Notes: generated by a model not told the origin, from the letters alone. Counted from the first letter of the stretch, positions 45,313-53,018 are shown. The stretch: 64,000 nt of DNA from Streptococcus infantis (GCF_021497965.1 NZ_CP046525.1:558001-622000), one strand, 5' to 3'. Numbers and translations: made by a program.

Positions 45313-46245
45313 ATGAAAAAACTGAAAAAATGGAGTCTTGGCTTTCTTAGTTTCATTCTTTTGTTTTTAGGGGCAACATTCATCTTTCATCGTATCAGTT
45401 TGGAAAAGGAACAAGCCTCACTAACACCTGTGGGACAACAAGTTCTTGTCAATGGGCACCAAATGAATGTTTACGTTGAAGGGGATGGTCCAGAGACCAT
45501 AGTATTTCTATCCGGTGCTGGAATTGCTTCTCCAATCTTGGACTTTAAGAATGTGTCAGATTCCTTATCAAAAAAATACAAGGTAGTCATCGTGGAACGT
45601 GCTGGCTATGGTTATAGTGATGATAGCAATCAATCAAGAGATGTGATGGAAGTTTTGTCTGAGACTCGTCAAGCACTTTCACAAGCAAATGTAACAGGTC
45701 CTTTTATCATTCTGTCTCATTCTATGGCTAGTTTTGAGAGTCTGGCTTGGCAGGAGAAGTATCCTGATGAAGTGAAAGCCTTGGTTGGTCTGGATTGGGC
45801 ATTGCCATCAAGTTATGAGGATTTAAAGGATAATCAAGCCTTACTTTCTGTAGCCTACTGGAGCAGCAAGATTGGCTTGCTACGCTATTTCCCTGAGTCT
45901 TTTTATATAAAAAATCCAACTCTGACCGAAAGTGAGCGAAATCAATATAAACTTCTAGCTTATAAACAGTTGTTGTCTCAAGCCATGCTTCATGAATCCC
46001 GTTTGGCAAAGGAAAATTCCAAGAAAGTTTCCCCTAGTATCAATACGAAAATTCCTACCTTACTCATGGTTTCTAACGGTGAAGGAACTAGCTTTAGCCA
46101 ATCAGAATGGCAGCATTATGCTATGAGGTTTGCCAGTGAGCAGTCTAATGTTCAAGTCATCTATATAGATGCACCACACGACCTCTATCATTATCAAAGT
46201 CATGAGGTTATTACTCGTATTGAAGAATTTTTAGAGAATAATTGA
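45313..46245 (+). CDS. Membrane-anchored alpha/beta hydrolase
   Basis: A 310-residue alpha/beta-hydrolase with an N-terminal helix (about 6-25, WSLGFLSFILLFLGATFIF) that should anchor it outside the membrane. The oxyanion turn is FLSGAG. The nucleophile is a serine in ILSHSMASFESL (SxSxA in place of GxSxG), and the late histidine is in YIDAPHDLYHY. The substrate is unknown. There is no ribosome-binding site and the predicted transcript starts at the ATG. An in-frame TTG 15 bases upstream would lie within the -10 region and is rejected. Confidence 0.82.
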   Translation: MKKLKKWSLGFLSFILLFLGATFIFHRISLEKEQASLTPVGQQVLVNGHQMNVYVEGDGPETIVFLSGAGIASPILDFKNVSDSLSKKYKVVIVERAGYGYSDDSNQSRDVMEVLSETRQALSQANVTGPFIILSHSMASFESLAWQEKYPDEVKALVGLDWALPSSYEDLKDNQALLSVAYWSSKIGLLRYFPESFYIKNPTLTESERNQYKLLAYKQLLSQAMLHESRLAKENSKKVSPSINTKIPTLLMVSNGEGTSFSQSEWQHYAMRFASEQSNVQVIYIDAPHDLYHYQSHEVITRIEEFLENN

Positions 46246-46338
46246 GGGACTAGAAAATTTTTCAGATTGATGAACATGATTAAATACTGAAAGCTTAGTG
46301 CCAGAATAATGATAAAATAATGTCTTTTATAAACATCC

Positions 46339-46371
46339 AGTCTGTCTTTTAAGACAGACTTTTTGTTTTTT
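46339..46371 (+). terminator. Terminator after the hydrolase
   Basis: AGTCTGTCTT and AAGACAGACT with a TT centre, followed by TTTTGTTTTTTT. Confidence 0.85.
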
Positions 46372-46410
46372 TCAAGTATCAAAACTATTTACTTTTTACT
46401 AGAAAAACAC

Positions 46411-46439
46411 TTGTTTCCCCTTATCGATTACATTATAAT
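46411..46439 (+). promoter_or_regulatory. ABC-2 operon promoter
   Basis: TTGTTT (46411-46416), 17-base spacer, consensus TATAAT (46434-46439). Transcription should begin near 46446. Confidence 0.7.
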
Positions 46440-46449
46440 AGAATGTAAT
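46427..46449. promoter_or_regulatory. Operator-like dyad on the ABC-2 -10 box
   Basis: Perfect arms ATTACATT and AATGTAAT separated by seven bases, overlapping the -10 box and the start of transcription. It is the size and place of a repressor operator; the regulator is not encoded nearby. Confidence 0.55.
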
Positions 46450-46501
46450 TAAGACCTTTGTGTATAAATTATATAGAGGAGCCCGTTTTAGGATTCAAGA
46501 A

Positions 46502-46519
46502 ATGAAATTTGACCATTAA
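46502..46519 (+). CDS. Candidate leader peptide MKFDH
   Basis: A five-codon frame, ATG to TAA, eight bases behind AGGA. Its last codons and stop are the 5' arm of the hairpin 46512-46537, the layout of translation-dependent attenuation. It is short, so chance is possible. Confidence 0.3.
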   Translation: MKFDH

Positions 46520-46545
46520 GTAGTATGAATTAATGGTTCTTTTCT
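46512..46545 (+). promoter_or_regulatory. Leader hairpin before the ABC-2 operon
   Basis: ACCATTAA and TTAATGGT with a ten-base loop, followed by TCTTTTCT. It lies between the five-codon frame and the ribosome-binding site of the ATPase gene. Confidence 0.45.
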
Positions 46546-46559
46546 AAAGGGAGAGATAT

Positions 46560-47552
46560 ATGGCAATGATAGAAGTGGAACATCTTCAGAAAAATTTTGT
46601 GAAGACAGTAAAGGAGCCAGGTTTGAAGGGGGCTTTGCGTTCCTTTATTCATCCTGAAAAGCAGACCTTTGAAGCGGTCAAGGATTTAACCTTTGAAGTT
46701 CCAAAAGGACAGATTTTAGGATTTATCGGGGCAAATGGTGCTGGGAAGTCAACCACCATCAAAATGCTGACAGGGATTTTAAAACCGACATCTGGTTTTT
46801 GTCGGATTAACGGCAAGATTCCCCAGGATAATCGCCAAGATTATGTCAAGGATATTGGAGTCGTTTTCGGACAACGCACCCAGCTATGGTGGGATTTGGC
46901 ACTGCAAGAGACCTACACGGTTTTGAAAGAAATCTATGATGTACCGGACTCGCTTTTCCATAAGCGCATGGACTTTTTGAATGAAGTTTTGGATTTGAAG
47001 GAATTTATCAAGGATCCTGTGCGGACTCTTTCTCTAGGTCAACGGATGCGGGCGGATATTGCGGCTTCCTTGCTTCACAATCCCAAAGTTCTCTTTTTAG
47101 ATGAACCGACTATTGGTTTGGATGTGTCGGTCAAGGACAACATTCGTCGGGCCATTACCCAGATTAATCAGGAGGAAGAGACAACTATTCTCTTGACTAC
47201 TCATGATTTGAGTGATATTGAGCAACTCTGTGATCGGATTTTTATGATTGATAAGGGGCAAGAGATTTTTGATGGAACGGTTAGCCAGCTCAAGGAGACC
47301 TTTGGAAAGATGAAGACTCTCTCCTTTGACCTGACGCCAGGTCAAAATCATCTAGTCTCTCATTATGAGGGCTTGCCTGATATGTCCATTGATAGACAAG
47401 GAAATACTCTCAATATTGAATTCGATAGTTCTCGCTACCAGTCGGCCGATATTATCAAGCAAACCTTATCTGATTTTGAGGTCCGTGATTTGAAGATGGT
47501 TGATACGGATATTGAAGATATTATCCGTCGCTTCTATCGAAAGGAGCTCTAA
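46560..47552 (+). CDS. ABC transporter ATP-binding protein
   Basis: The ATPase of an ABC-2 exporter, 330 residues. Walker A is FIGANGAGKSTTIKML, the signature LSLGQRMRADIAASL, Walker B VLFLDEPTIGLD, and the switch histidine lies in LLTTHDLSDIEQ. The last 90 residues are an extra C-terminal domain (FDLTPGQNHLVSHYEG onward), as in drug and antibiotic exporters of this group. AGGGAGAG precedes the ATG; a second ATG is at codon 3. It is followed at one base by the first permease. Confidence 0.92.
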   Translation: MAMIEVEHLQKNFVKTVKEPGLKGALRSFIHPEKQTFEAVKDLTFEVPKGQILGFIGANGAGKSTTIKMLTGILKPTSGFCRINGKIPQDNRQDYVKDIGVVFGQRTQLWWDLALQETYTVLKEIYDVPDSLFHKRMDFLNEVLDLKEFIKDPVRTLSLGQRMRADIAASLLHNPKVLFLDEPTIGLDVSVKDNIRRAITQINQEEETTILLTTHDLSDIEQLCDRIFMIDKGQEIFDGTVSQLKETFGKMKTLSFDLTPGQNHLVSHYEGLPDMSIDRQGNTLNIEFDSSRYQSADIIKQTLSDFEVRDLKMVDTDIEDIIRRFYRKEL

Positions 47553-47553
47553 G

Positions 47554-48372
47554 ATGGTCAAATTGTGGAGACGTTATAAACCCTTTATCAATGCAGGGAT
47601 TCAGGAGTTGATTAGCTATCGAGTCAACTTTATTCTTTATCGGATTGGCGATGTCATGGGTGCTTTTGTGGCTTTTTATCTATGGAAGGCTGTCTTTGAT
47701 TCCTCCCAGGAGCCTTTGATTCAGGGCTTCAGTATGGCGGATATCACCCTCTACATCATCATGAGTTTTGTGACTAATCTTCTGACTAGGTCGGATTCTT
47801 CCTTTATGATTGGTGATGAGGTCAAGGATGGTTCCATTATCATGCGCTTGTTGCGACCAGTGCATTTTGCGGCTTCTTACCTCTTTACGGAGCTTGGTTC
47901 CAAGTGGTTGATTTTTATTTCTGTTGGACTGCCATTTTTAAGTGTCATTGTTTTGATGAAAATCTTATCTGGGCAAGGGATTGTAGAAGTGCTGGGACTA
48001 ACTATCCTTTATCTTTTTAGCTTAACGCTGGCCTATCTGATTAACTTTTTCTTTAATATCTGCTTTGGATTTTCAGCCTTTGTATTTAAAAATCTTTGGG
48101 GTTCCAACCTACTTAAGACTTCCATAGTGGCCTTTATGTCTGGGAGTTTGATTCCCTTGGCTTTCTTTCCAAAGGTCATTTCAGATATTCTGTCCTTCTT
48201 ACCTTTCTCATCCTTAATTTACACTCCGGTCATGATTATTGTTGGGAAATACGATACCAGTCAGATTCTTCAAGCACTTTTGCTTCAGCTTTTCTGGCTT
48301 ATAGTGATGGTGGGCTTGTCTCAGTTGATTTGGAAACGAGTCCAGTCATTTATCACCATTCAGGGAGGATAG
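47554..48372 (+). CDS. ABC-2 type transporter permease (first)
   Basis: A 272-residue membrane subunit with about six helices (for example LIFISVGLPFLSVIVLM and VLGLTILYLFSLTLAYLINFFF). It resembles the DUF990/ABC-2 permease group, which occurs as two unequal permeases with one ATPase. The start is one base after the ATPase stop; an open frame further upstream is only read-through. AAAGGAG in the end of the previous gene serves as the ribosome-binding site. Substrate unknown. Confidence 0.85.
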   Translation: MVKLWRRYKPFINAGIQELISYRVNFILYRIGDVMGAFVAFYLWKAVFDSSQEPLIQGFSMADITLYIIMSFVTNLLTRSDSSFMIGDEVKDGSIIMRLLRPVHFAASYLFTELGSKWLIFISVGLPFLSVIVLMKILSGQGIVEVLGLTILYLFSLTLAYLINFFFNICFGFSAFVFKNLWGSNLLKTSIVAFMSGSLIPLAFFPKVISDILSFLPFSSLIYTPVMIIVGKYDTSQILQALLLQLFWLIVMVGLSQLIWKRVQSFITIQGG

Positions 48373-48373
48373 T

Positions 48374-49159
48374 ATGAAAAAATATCAACGCATGCATCTG
48401 ATTTTTATCAGACAGTACATCAAGCAAATCATGGAATACAAGGTAGATTTTGTGGTTGGTGTGTTGGGAGTCTTTCTGACTCAAGGCCTGAACCTCTTGT
48501 TTCTTAATGTACTCTTTCAACACATCCCCTCGCTAGAAGGTTGGACCTTTCAAGAGATTGCCTTTATCTATGGATTTTCCTTAATTCCAAAGGGATTAGA
48601 TCATCTCTTTTTTGACAATCTCTGGGCTTTAGGTCAACGACTAGTTCGAAAAGGGGAGTTTGACAAGTATCTGACTCGTCCTATCAATCCTCTCTTTCAC
48701 ATCCTCGTTGAGACCTTTCAGATTGATGCCTTGGGTGAACTTTTGGTCGGTGGAATTTTACTAGCGACAACGGCGACTAGCATTGCTTGGACTCTTCCAA
48801 AATTCCTGATTTTTCTAGTTTGTATTCCTTTTGCGACCTTGATTTATACTTCCTTGAAAATTGCAACAGCCAGCATCGCTTTTTGGACCAAGCAGTCAGG
48901 TGCCATGATTTACATTTTCTATATGTTTAATGATTTTGCCAAGTACCCGATTTCCATTTACAATTCGCTCCTTCGTTGGTTGATCAGTTTTATCGTGCCT
49001 TTTGCCTTTACGGCCTACTATCCTGCCAGCTATTTCTTGCAGGGCAAGGATGGACTTTTTAATATTGGTGGTTTGATTCTGATTTCCCTTGTCTTCTTTA
49101 TCATTTCTTTGAAACTCTGGGACAGGGGCTTGGATGCCTACGAAAGTGCGGGTTCGTAA
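48374..49159 (+). CDS. ABC-2 type transporter permease (second)
   Basis: A 261-residue membrane subunit, likewise with about six helices, of the DUF990-like group. It begins one base after the first permease, behind GGGAGG. Charged segments (RKGEFDKYLTRPINPLFH) lie on the predicted cytoplasmic side. With the ATPase at 46560 it should form a half-and-half exporter. The C-terminus ends in a short cytoplasmic tail. A terminator at 49170-49203 closes the operon. Confidence 0.85.
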   Translation: MKKYQRMHLIFIRQYIKQIMEYKVDFVVGVLGVFLTQGLNLLFLNVLFQHIPSLEGWTFQEIAFIYGFSLIPKGLDHLFFDNLWALGQRLVRKGEFDKYLTRPINPLFHILVETFQIDALGELLVGGILLATTATSIAWTLPKFLIFLVCIPFATLIYTSLKIATASIAFWTKQSGAMIYIFYMFNDFAKYPISIYNSLLRWLISFIVPFAFTAYYPASYFLQGKDGLFNIGGLILISLVFFIISLKLWDRGLDAYESAGS

Positions 49160-49169
49160 AAGGAAGAAA

Positions 49170-49203
49170 CTTAAAGTCTCGTCTTAGGACAGGCTTTTTT
49201 TTT
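49170..49203 (+). terminator. ABC-2 operon terminator
   Basis: AGTCTCGTC and GACAGGCT (with a bulge) around TTAG, followed by a long T tract. Confidence 0.65.
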
Positions 49204-49220
49204 AATGGAGATAAAATTCC

Positions 49221-49248
49221 TTGACATCCTTCCTTATAGTGCTATACT
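49221..49248 (+). promoter_or_regulatory. tRNA-Thr promoter within a perfect dyad
   Basis: Consensus TTGACA (49221-49226), 16-base spacer, TATACT (49243-49248). The arms CCTTATAGT (49232-49240) and ACTATAAGG (49246-49254) form a perfect inverted repeat around the -10 box. Confidence 0.7.
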
Positions 49249-49260
49249 ATAAGGGTAATC

Positions 49261-49333
49261 GCCGATTTAGCTCAGTTGGTAGAGCAACGCACTCGTAACG
49301 CGTAGGTCACAGGTTCAAGCCCTGCAATCGGCA
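49261..49333 (+). tRNA. tRNA-Thr (anticodon CGT)
   Basis: A 73-base tRNA with acceptor arms GCCGATT and AATCGGC and discriminator A. The anticodon loop CTCGTAA gives CGT, reading ACG. The D arm is GCTCAGTTGGTAGAGC and the T arm CAGGTTCAAGCCCTG; CCA is not encoded. Confidence 0.95.
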
Positions 49334-49338
49334 GTGTG

Positions 49339-49367
49339 AAAGAAGTCCTCTTGGACTTCTTTTTTTC
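49339..49367 (+). terminator. tRNA-Thr terminator
   Basis: AAAGAAGTCC and GGACTTCTTT with TCTT loop, then T residues. Confidence 0.85.
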
Positions 49368-49508
49368 TTTTAATAAGATTTTGACCACATAGTCTATCAT
49401 GACTACCATATAGACAAAACCTGTTGTTTGTGATTTTTATTTCTGTTATAGTTGTAACTGTCAAAGGGAGATAAAGCTTCCTAACAAATTAAAAAATGAG
49501 GTAGAATC

Positions 49509-49823
49509 ATGAAAAAAGTATTAGGTATCGGATTTTTAGTCGTTGCAGCAGTAGTCTTGTATTTTGGTTTTGTTGGATGGCCAAATTTGGATGTCAATAT
49601 CTGGGCCCTCTTTCCAGTAGGTCTATTTCTATTCTTTACACTTGAAAATCTAGTGAAAAAAGATTACAAGGCTAGTCTCATGTGCCTGATCATTGCTTTT
49701 ATCATTGCAAATGCTATTCTGGATATCTTACCACTTTCAAGTGGGTTGGTTATCGGTGCTGGAGTGCTGGCTTGCGTGGGAATTGGATTTCTCTTTCCAG
49801 ATAAAAATATGAAAGTAAAGTAA
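49509..49823 (+). CDS. Small LiaI/LiaF-like membrane protein
   Basis: A 104-residue membrane protein with four helices: about 3-21 (KVLGIGFLVVAAVVLYFGF), 29-45 (VNIWALFPVGLFLFFTL), 53-72 (KASLMCLIIAFIIANAILDI) and 77-94 (SGLVIGAGVLACVGIGFLF). The N-terminal pattern resembles the LiaI-LiaF transmembrane region, a module of envelope-stress proteins; I am not certain of family membership. GAGGTAG precedes the ATG. It stands alone, after a tRNA terminator. Confidence 0.65.
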   Translation: MKKVLGIGFLVVAAVVLYFGFVGWPNLDVNIWALFPVGLFLFFTLENLVKKDYKASLMCLIIAFIIANAILDILPLSSGLVIGAGVLACVGIGFLFPDKNMKVK

Positions 49824-49892
49824 TTTAAAGTACATAAAAAAATAATAACGCTAAAGTATACACAGAAAGATAAATATATAAATTTTATTTCT

Positions 49893-49932
49893 GGAAAAAG
49901 AAAAAGGAGAAAATCAAATATGATTTTCTCCT
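49893..49932 (-). terminator. Terminator of the duplicated secreted protein
   Basis: AGGAGAAAATCA and TGATTTTCTCCT (12 bases) with AATA between. On the minus strand it is followed by TTTTTCTTTTTCC. Confidence 0.8.
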
Positions 49933-49978
49933 ATAATTAACTTGTTAAAAGTTAACTAGAATAGGTAAATTACTAAGA

Positions 49979-50692
49979 TTATTTATTGAATCCTGCACCA
50001 AAGCGAGTGTTGTTACCAAACTCACGAGTTGCATCATCCAAAGGTTTTCCGTCAGTACCTGCAACTGGTTTAGCTGGATAGGTTTCAGCACCTGATACAC
50101 TGTAAGCTTTGTCATATTGTTTTGAAACAGCATAACCAAAACGGTTGTTGTGGTTATTTGTAGCACCTGCTTCTGTAACAATTTCTGTAGTTGGACGTGT
50201 TACACCTGGAATTGCTTTTGGATCTGGAGTAGCTGGTTTAGCTGGAGCTGGAGTAGCTGGTTTAGCTGGAGCTGGAGTAGCTGGTTTAGCTGGAGCTGGA
50301 GTAGCTGGTTTAGCTGGAGCTGGAGTAGCTGGTTTAGCTGGAGCTGGAGTAGCTGGTTTAGCTGGACTAGCTGATTTAGCAGCGTTAAATCCTGCACCAA
50401 AACGAGTGTTGTGTCCAAACTCACGAGTTGAATCATCCAAAGGTTTACCGTCAGTACCTGCAACTGGTTTAGCTGGATAAGTCTTAGCACCTGCAAAACT
50501 GAAAGCTCTCTTGTTTAATGGAGAAACTGCGAAACCAAAACGGTTGTTATGGTTATTAGCAGCATTTGCCTTTGTAACTGTCCCAGCAGTTGAAGCAGTT
50601 ACTCCTGGGATAGAAGGAACTTCAGTAGCTGCATAAGAAACGCTAGCGATTGCTGACAATGCTAATGCACTTGTTAATAAAACTTTTTTCAT
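49979..50692 (-). CDS. Secreted protein with two repeats joined by an AKPATPAP linker
   Basis: A 237-residue exported protein I do not recognise. A signal peptide (MKKVLLTSALALSAIASVSYA, cleavage after about residue 21) is followed by two copies of a 76-residue domain, 28-103 and 161-236. Both contain NNHNNRFG, TYPAKPVAGTDGKPLDD and a closing TRFGAGFN. A linker at 111-158 holds six AKPATPxP octapeptides. There is no LPxTG, lipobox or choline-binding repeat, so it should be released or loosely bound. GAGGAG precedes the ATG. A terminator at 49893-49932 serves it. Its neighbour, also secreted, is a choline-binding amidase. Confidence 0.8.
   Translation of the reverse strand: MKKVLLTSALALSAIASVSYAATEVPSIPGVTASTAGTVTKANAANNHNNRFGFAVSPLNKRAFSFAGAKTYPAKPVAGTDGKPLDDSTREFGHNTRFGAGFNAAKSASPAKPATPAPAKPATPAPAKPATPAPAKPATPAPAKPATPAPAKPATPDPKAIPGVTRPTTEIVTEAGATNNHNNRFGYAVSKQYDKAYSVSGAETYPAKPVAGTDGKPLDDATREFGNNTRFGAGFNK
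50226..50369 (-). repeat. 24-base tandem repeat encoding AKPATPAP
   Basis: Five near-identical 24-base units from 50226 and a sixth variant unit at 50346-50369, encoding the octapeptide linker. Exact repeats are likely to change copy number by slippage. Confidence 0.9.
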
Positions 50693-50823
50693 TGTTTTAT
50701 CTCCTCTTTAATTTTTCATTTTATTTCTAAGGCGAACCTTATTATTTTAATTTTATCATATATGTATATATTGTCAAGTATTTATAATTTTTAAAAACAA
50801 ATTTTTTTATTCAAAATTCTTAA

Positions 50824-50856
50824 GCAAAAAAAGTCTCGAGTTTTCTCGAGACTTTT
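50824..50856 (-). terminator. Amidase terminator
   Basis: AAAAGTCTCGAG and CTCGAGACTTTT with TTTT loop; a T tract follows on the minus strand. Confidence 0.85.
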
Positions 50857-50859
50857 ACT

Positions 50860-52530
50860 TTATTTACCTGCGTAATATTTTTGAATACCTTTGACGATAC
50901 CTGTAACCAATCTATTTTGGTAGGCATCGCTACGAATTTGTTGGTTTTCATTGAAATTGTCAATATAACCAAGCTCCAATAGAACGGCTGGTTTATCAGT
51001 TTCTCGAAGGACCGCAAAGCTACTTTGGAGGAGGCCAGCATCCTTAGCGCCAGTTTCAGCTAGGAGTGAAGAGTGGATATCAGCAGCAAGGCGATTGCTT
51101 TCACTGATACGATCAGGGTGATTATGCCAGTATGAATTAATCCGAGAAGGATAGCCAGCAGCTTCTTCGTAAGAATAAGTCTGAATACCAGAACGGTTAG
51201 AAGCAGGGCTTCCGCTAGCATTGAAGTGGATGCTAATGAAGATATCGGAGTTCGTGTTGTTAGCTATTTTTGAACGTTCGGTGACAAAGTCGACATAGAC
51301 ATCACTATCTCTCGAAGAAAGAACTGTATAACCAAGACCTTGGAGTTCCTTACGTAGTTTTTGATAAACTTGCATGGTGAGGTCTTTTTCATTAGTGTTA
51401 TAATAAACAGCACCTGGATCTTTACCACCGTGTCCTGGATCTAAGAAAACGGTATATGTGTATTTTCCTTTTTCAAATCCACGACTTACTGGCACTTCAC
51501 CAATCCATTTTCCATTACTTTGGAACTGATGTGCTTTTCCATCGATTTTACGAGTTCCTGTGACATAGACCCCGCTATCTTCCAGGTAATACCAAGCATT
51601 ATAGTAGTTATCAAAAATCCATTCATTCTTAGCCATGTAACCACCGGCCTTGAGGTAGTAGGAGCCAATCCATTCACGCGCAGCGTATGCACCACCTGAT
51701 TTCAAATAGAACCAACTATTGTAGTTCTTATCGAAAATCCATTCTCTTTCAGCCATAGCCCCGCTAGCTTTTAGGTAGTAGTTACCTTGCCATTGGTTAC
51801 TTGCCATAGTGGCATCTTTGTTAAAGTAGTACCAGATACCACCAATTTTATCCCACTTGTTTTTGATTAAGCTACCAGAAGATTGGGCATAATACCATTT
51901 GCCATCTTGTTTAACCCAAGCGCTCTCAGCCATGGCACCACTATTGGTAAAGAGATAATCATCAAAAATGGTGTTGCTGAGCATGATACCGTCTTTATCA
52001 AAGTAGTACCATACACCGCCAATCTTTTTCCAATCTTGTTTAACGATTTTTCCAGATGGATTAGCATAATACCAGTTATCTTTAATTTTAGCCCAGCCAC
52101 TACCGACCATAGCCCCGCTGCTAGTCAGAATGTACCCATCATAGATCGTATTGCTGAGCATGATACCATCCTTATCAAAGTAGTACCATTTCCCGTGAAT
52201 TTTTTTCCAATTGACGGTAGCCTTGTTAGCTTCATAGAAGCGCCAGATATTTTCTTCAAATATCCAACCATCTTTTTTATCTTCTGGAACCTGGCTTTCT
52301 TCTTTCTTAGCTGAAGTTTTACTTGGGTTTGTTGTAGAAGTTGTTGGTATGCTTGAACTTGCTTCAGTAGAAGGAACTGGTTCCTTTGTTTCAACCTTGT
52401 TAGCTGTTGTAGTTTGTTGCGTCGTCTCTGCTGAAGTAGTTTGTACTTTATTTTCTTCAGCTAAAGCTGGGTTTGTTGCAAATCCTAGGTAAGTAAGCGT
52501 GATGGCACTTGCCAAGAACGTTTTTTTCAC
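50860..52530 (-). CDS. Choline-binding N-acetylmuramoyl-L-alanine amidase (Amidase_3)
   Basis: A 556-residue secreted wall hydrolase. The signal peptide ends near residue 24 (NPALA). A Ser/Thr-rich region (25-85) is followed by choline-binding-type repeats (about 86-345; many WYYFDKDG and WYY-x-SGA units). The C-terminal Amidase_3 domain (about 360-553) has zinc ligands in DPGHGGKDPGA, TERSK, SIHFNASG and LLELGYIDN. Choline-binding repeats come first and the catalytic domain last, unlike LytA. Translation starts at GTG behind AGGAGA. Its terminator is at 50824-50856. Confidence 0.9.
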   Translation of the reverse strand: MKKTFLASAITLTYLGFATNPALAEENKVQTTSAETTQQTTTANKVETKEPVPSTEASSSIPTTSTTNPSKTSAKKEESQVPEDKKDGWIFEENIWRFYEANKATVNWKKIHGKWYYFDKDGIMLSNTIYDGYILTSSGAMVGSGWAKIKDNWYYANPSGKIVKQDWKKIGGVWYYFDKDGIMLSNTIFDDYLFTNSGAMAESAWVKQDGKWYYAQSSGSLIKNKWDKIGGIWYYFNKDATMASNQWQGNYYLKASGAMAEREWIFDKNYNSWFYLKSGGAYAAREWIGSYYLKAGGYMAKNEWIFDNYYNAWYYLEDSGVYVTGTRKIDGKAHQFQSNGKWIGEVPVSRGFEKGKYTYTVFLDPGHGGKDPGAVYYNTNEKDLTMQVYQKLRKELQGLGYTVLSSRDSDVYVDFVTERSKIANNTNSDIFISIHFNASGSPASNRSGIQTYSYEEAAGYPSRINSYWHNHPDRISESNRLAADIHSSLLAETGAKDAGLLQSSFAVLRETDKPAVLLELGYIDNFNENQQIRSDAYQNRLVTGIVKGIQKYYAGK

Positions 52531-52585
52531 TTATTTGATCTCCTATTTATTTTTTAATAATCTCTTTTTAAAATGTCATTAGAAA

Positions 52586-52630
52586 AGCACCTCAAATGGA
52601 ACATCGGATTGCCAACTTTGTTGAGGTGCT
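52586..52630 (-). terminator. Terminator of the DUF3397 gene
   Basis: Perfect arms AGCACCTCAA and TTGAGGTGCT, separated by 25 bases that fold partly, followed on the minus strand by TTTTCT. Confidence 0.6.
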
Positions 52631-52649
52631 GGCGAAAATTGATAGTGAT

Positions 52650-53003
52650 TTATTTCATCATAAAGATTTGAACAATCATGATGATGTAGATGAGCAATGT
52701 GAGTAGGAATCCAGCTCTCCAAAAGAATTTCAGAAATTTTGGATAATAAAAACTACGTTTTTTGCTCAAGAAGAAAAAGGCTAGAATGATAGCCAGCAAG
52801 GATAATGCTGCTCCCAAAACGGGAAGTTGATTGTGTGTAAAAACCTTAGCACTGATAAAATAATATTCAAAAATTAGAAAAGGAAAAGCCAAATCAGCAA
52901 AGTTGATGCCCCTTTTCTTTAACTTAAAGAATCTGCTCAGAATAATTGCTAAAGCCAAGGTTAATACCAAAAGCAAGACGGAAGCGAGTTTCATTAAAAT
53001 CAT
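52650..53003 (-). CDS. DUF3397 family membrane protein
   Basis: A 117-residue membrane protein with four helices: about 4-25 (MKLASVLLLVLTLALAIILS), 37-58, 62-80 and 90-115. The DUF3397 match is from GINFADLAFPFLIFEYYFISAKVFTHNQLPVL. Function is unknown. I take the first ATG because the -10 box (TACAAT, 53015-53010) places transcription start exactly at it and there is no ribosome-binding site; another ATG is three codons in. Confidence 0.75.
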   Translation of the reverse strand: MILMKLASVLLLVLTLALAIILSRFFKLKKRGINFADLAFPFLIFEYYFISAKVFTHNQLPVLGAALSLLAIILAFFFLSKKRSFYYPKFLKFFWRAGFLLTLLIYIIMIVQIFMMK

Positions 53004-53009
53004 AACAAT

Positions 53010-53018
53010 ATTGTATCA
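53010..53018 (-). promoter_or_regulatory. DUF3397 gene promoter, predicted leaderless
   Basis: On the minus strand TGA-TACAAT, extended -10 at 53018-53010. Expected start of transcription is 53003, the A of the ATG. The -35 is weak (TTTCTA). Confidence 0.55.

Noticed and set aside
50226-50369. Regular repeats that could suggest a CRISPR array
   Set aside because: The 24-base units are directly joined with no spacers and lie in frame in a coding region.
50145-50480. Frames with AGLAGAGV-type repeats opposite the secreted protein
   Set aside because: They are antisense translations of the 24-base repeat. The minus-strand frame has a signal peptide and ribosome-binding site, so it is the real gene.
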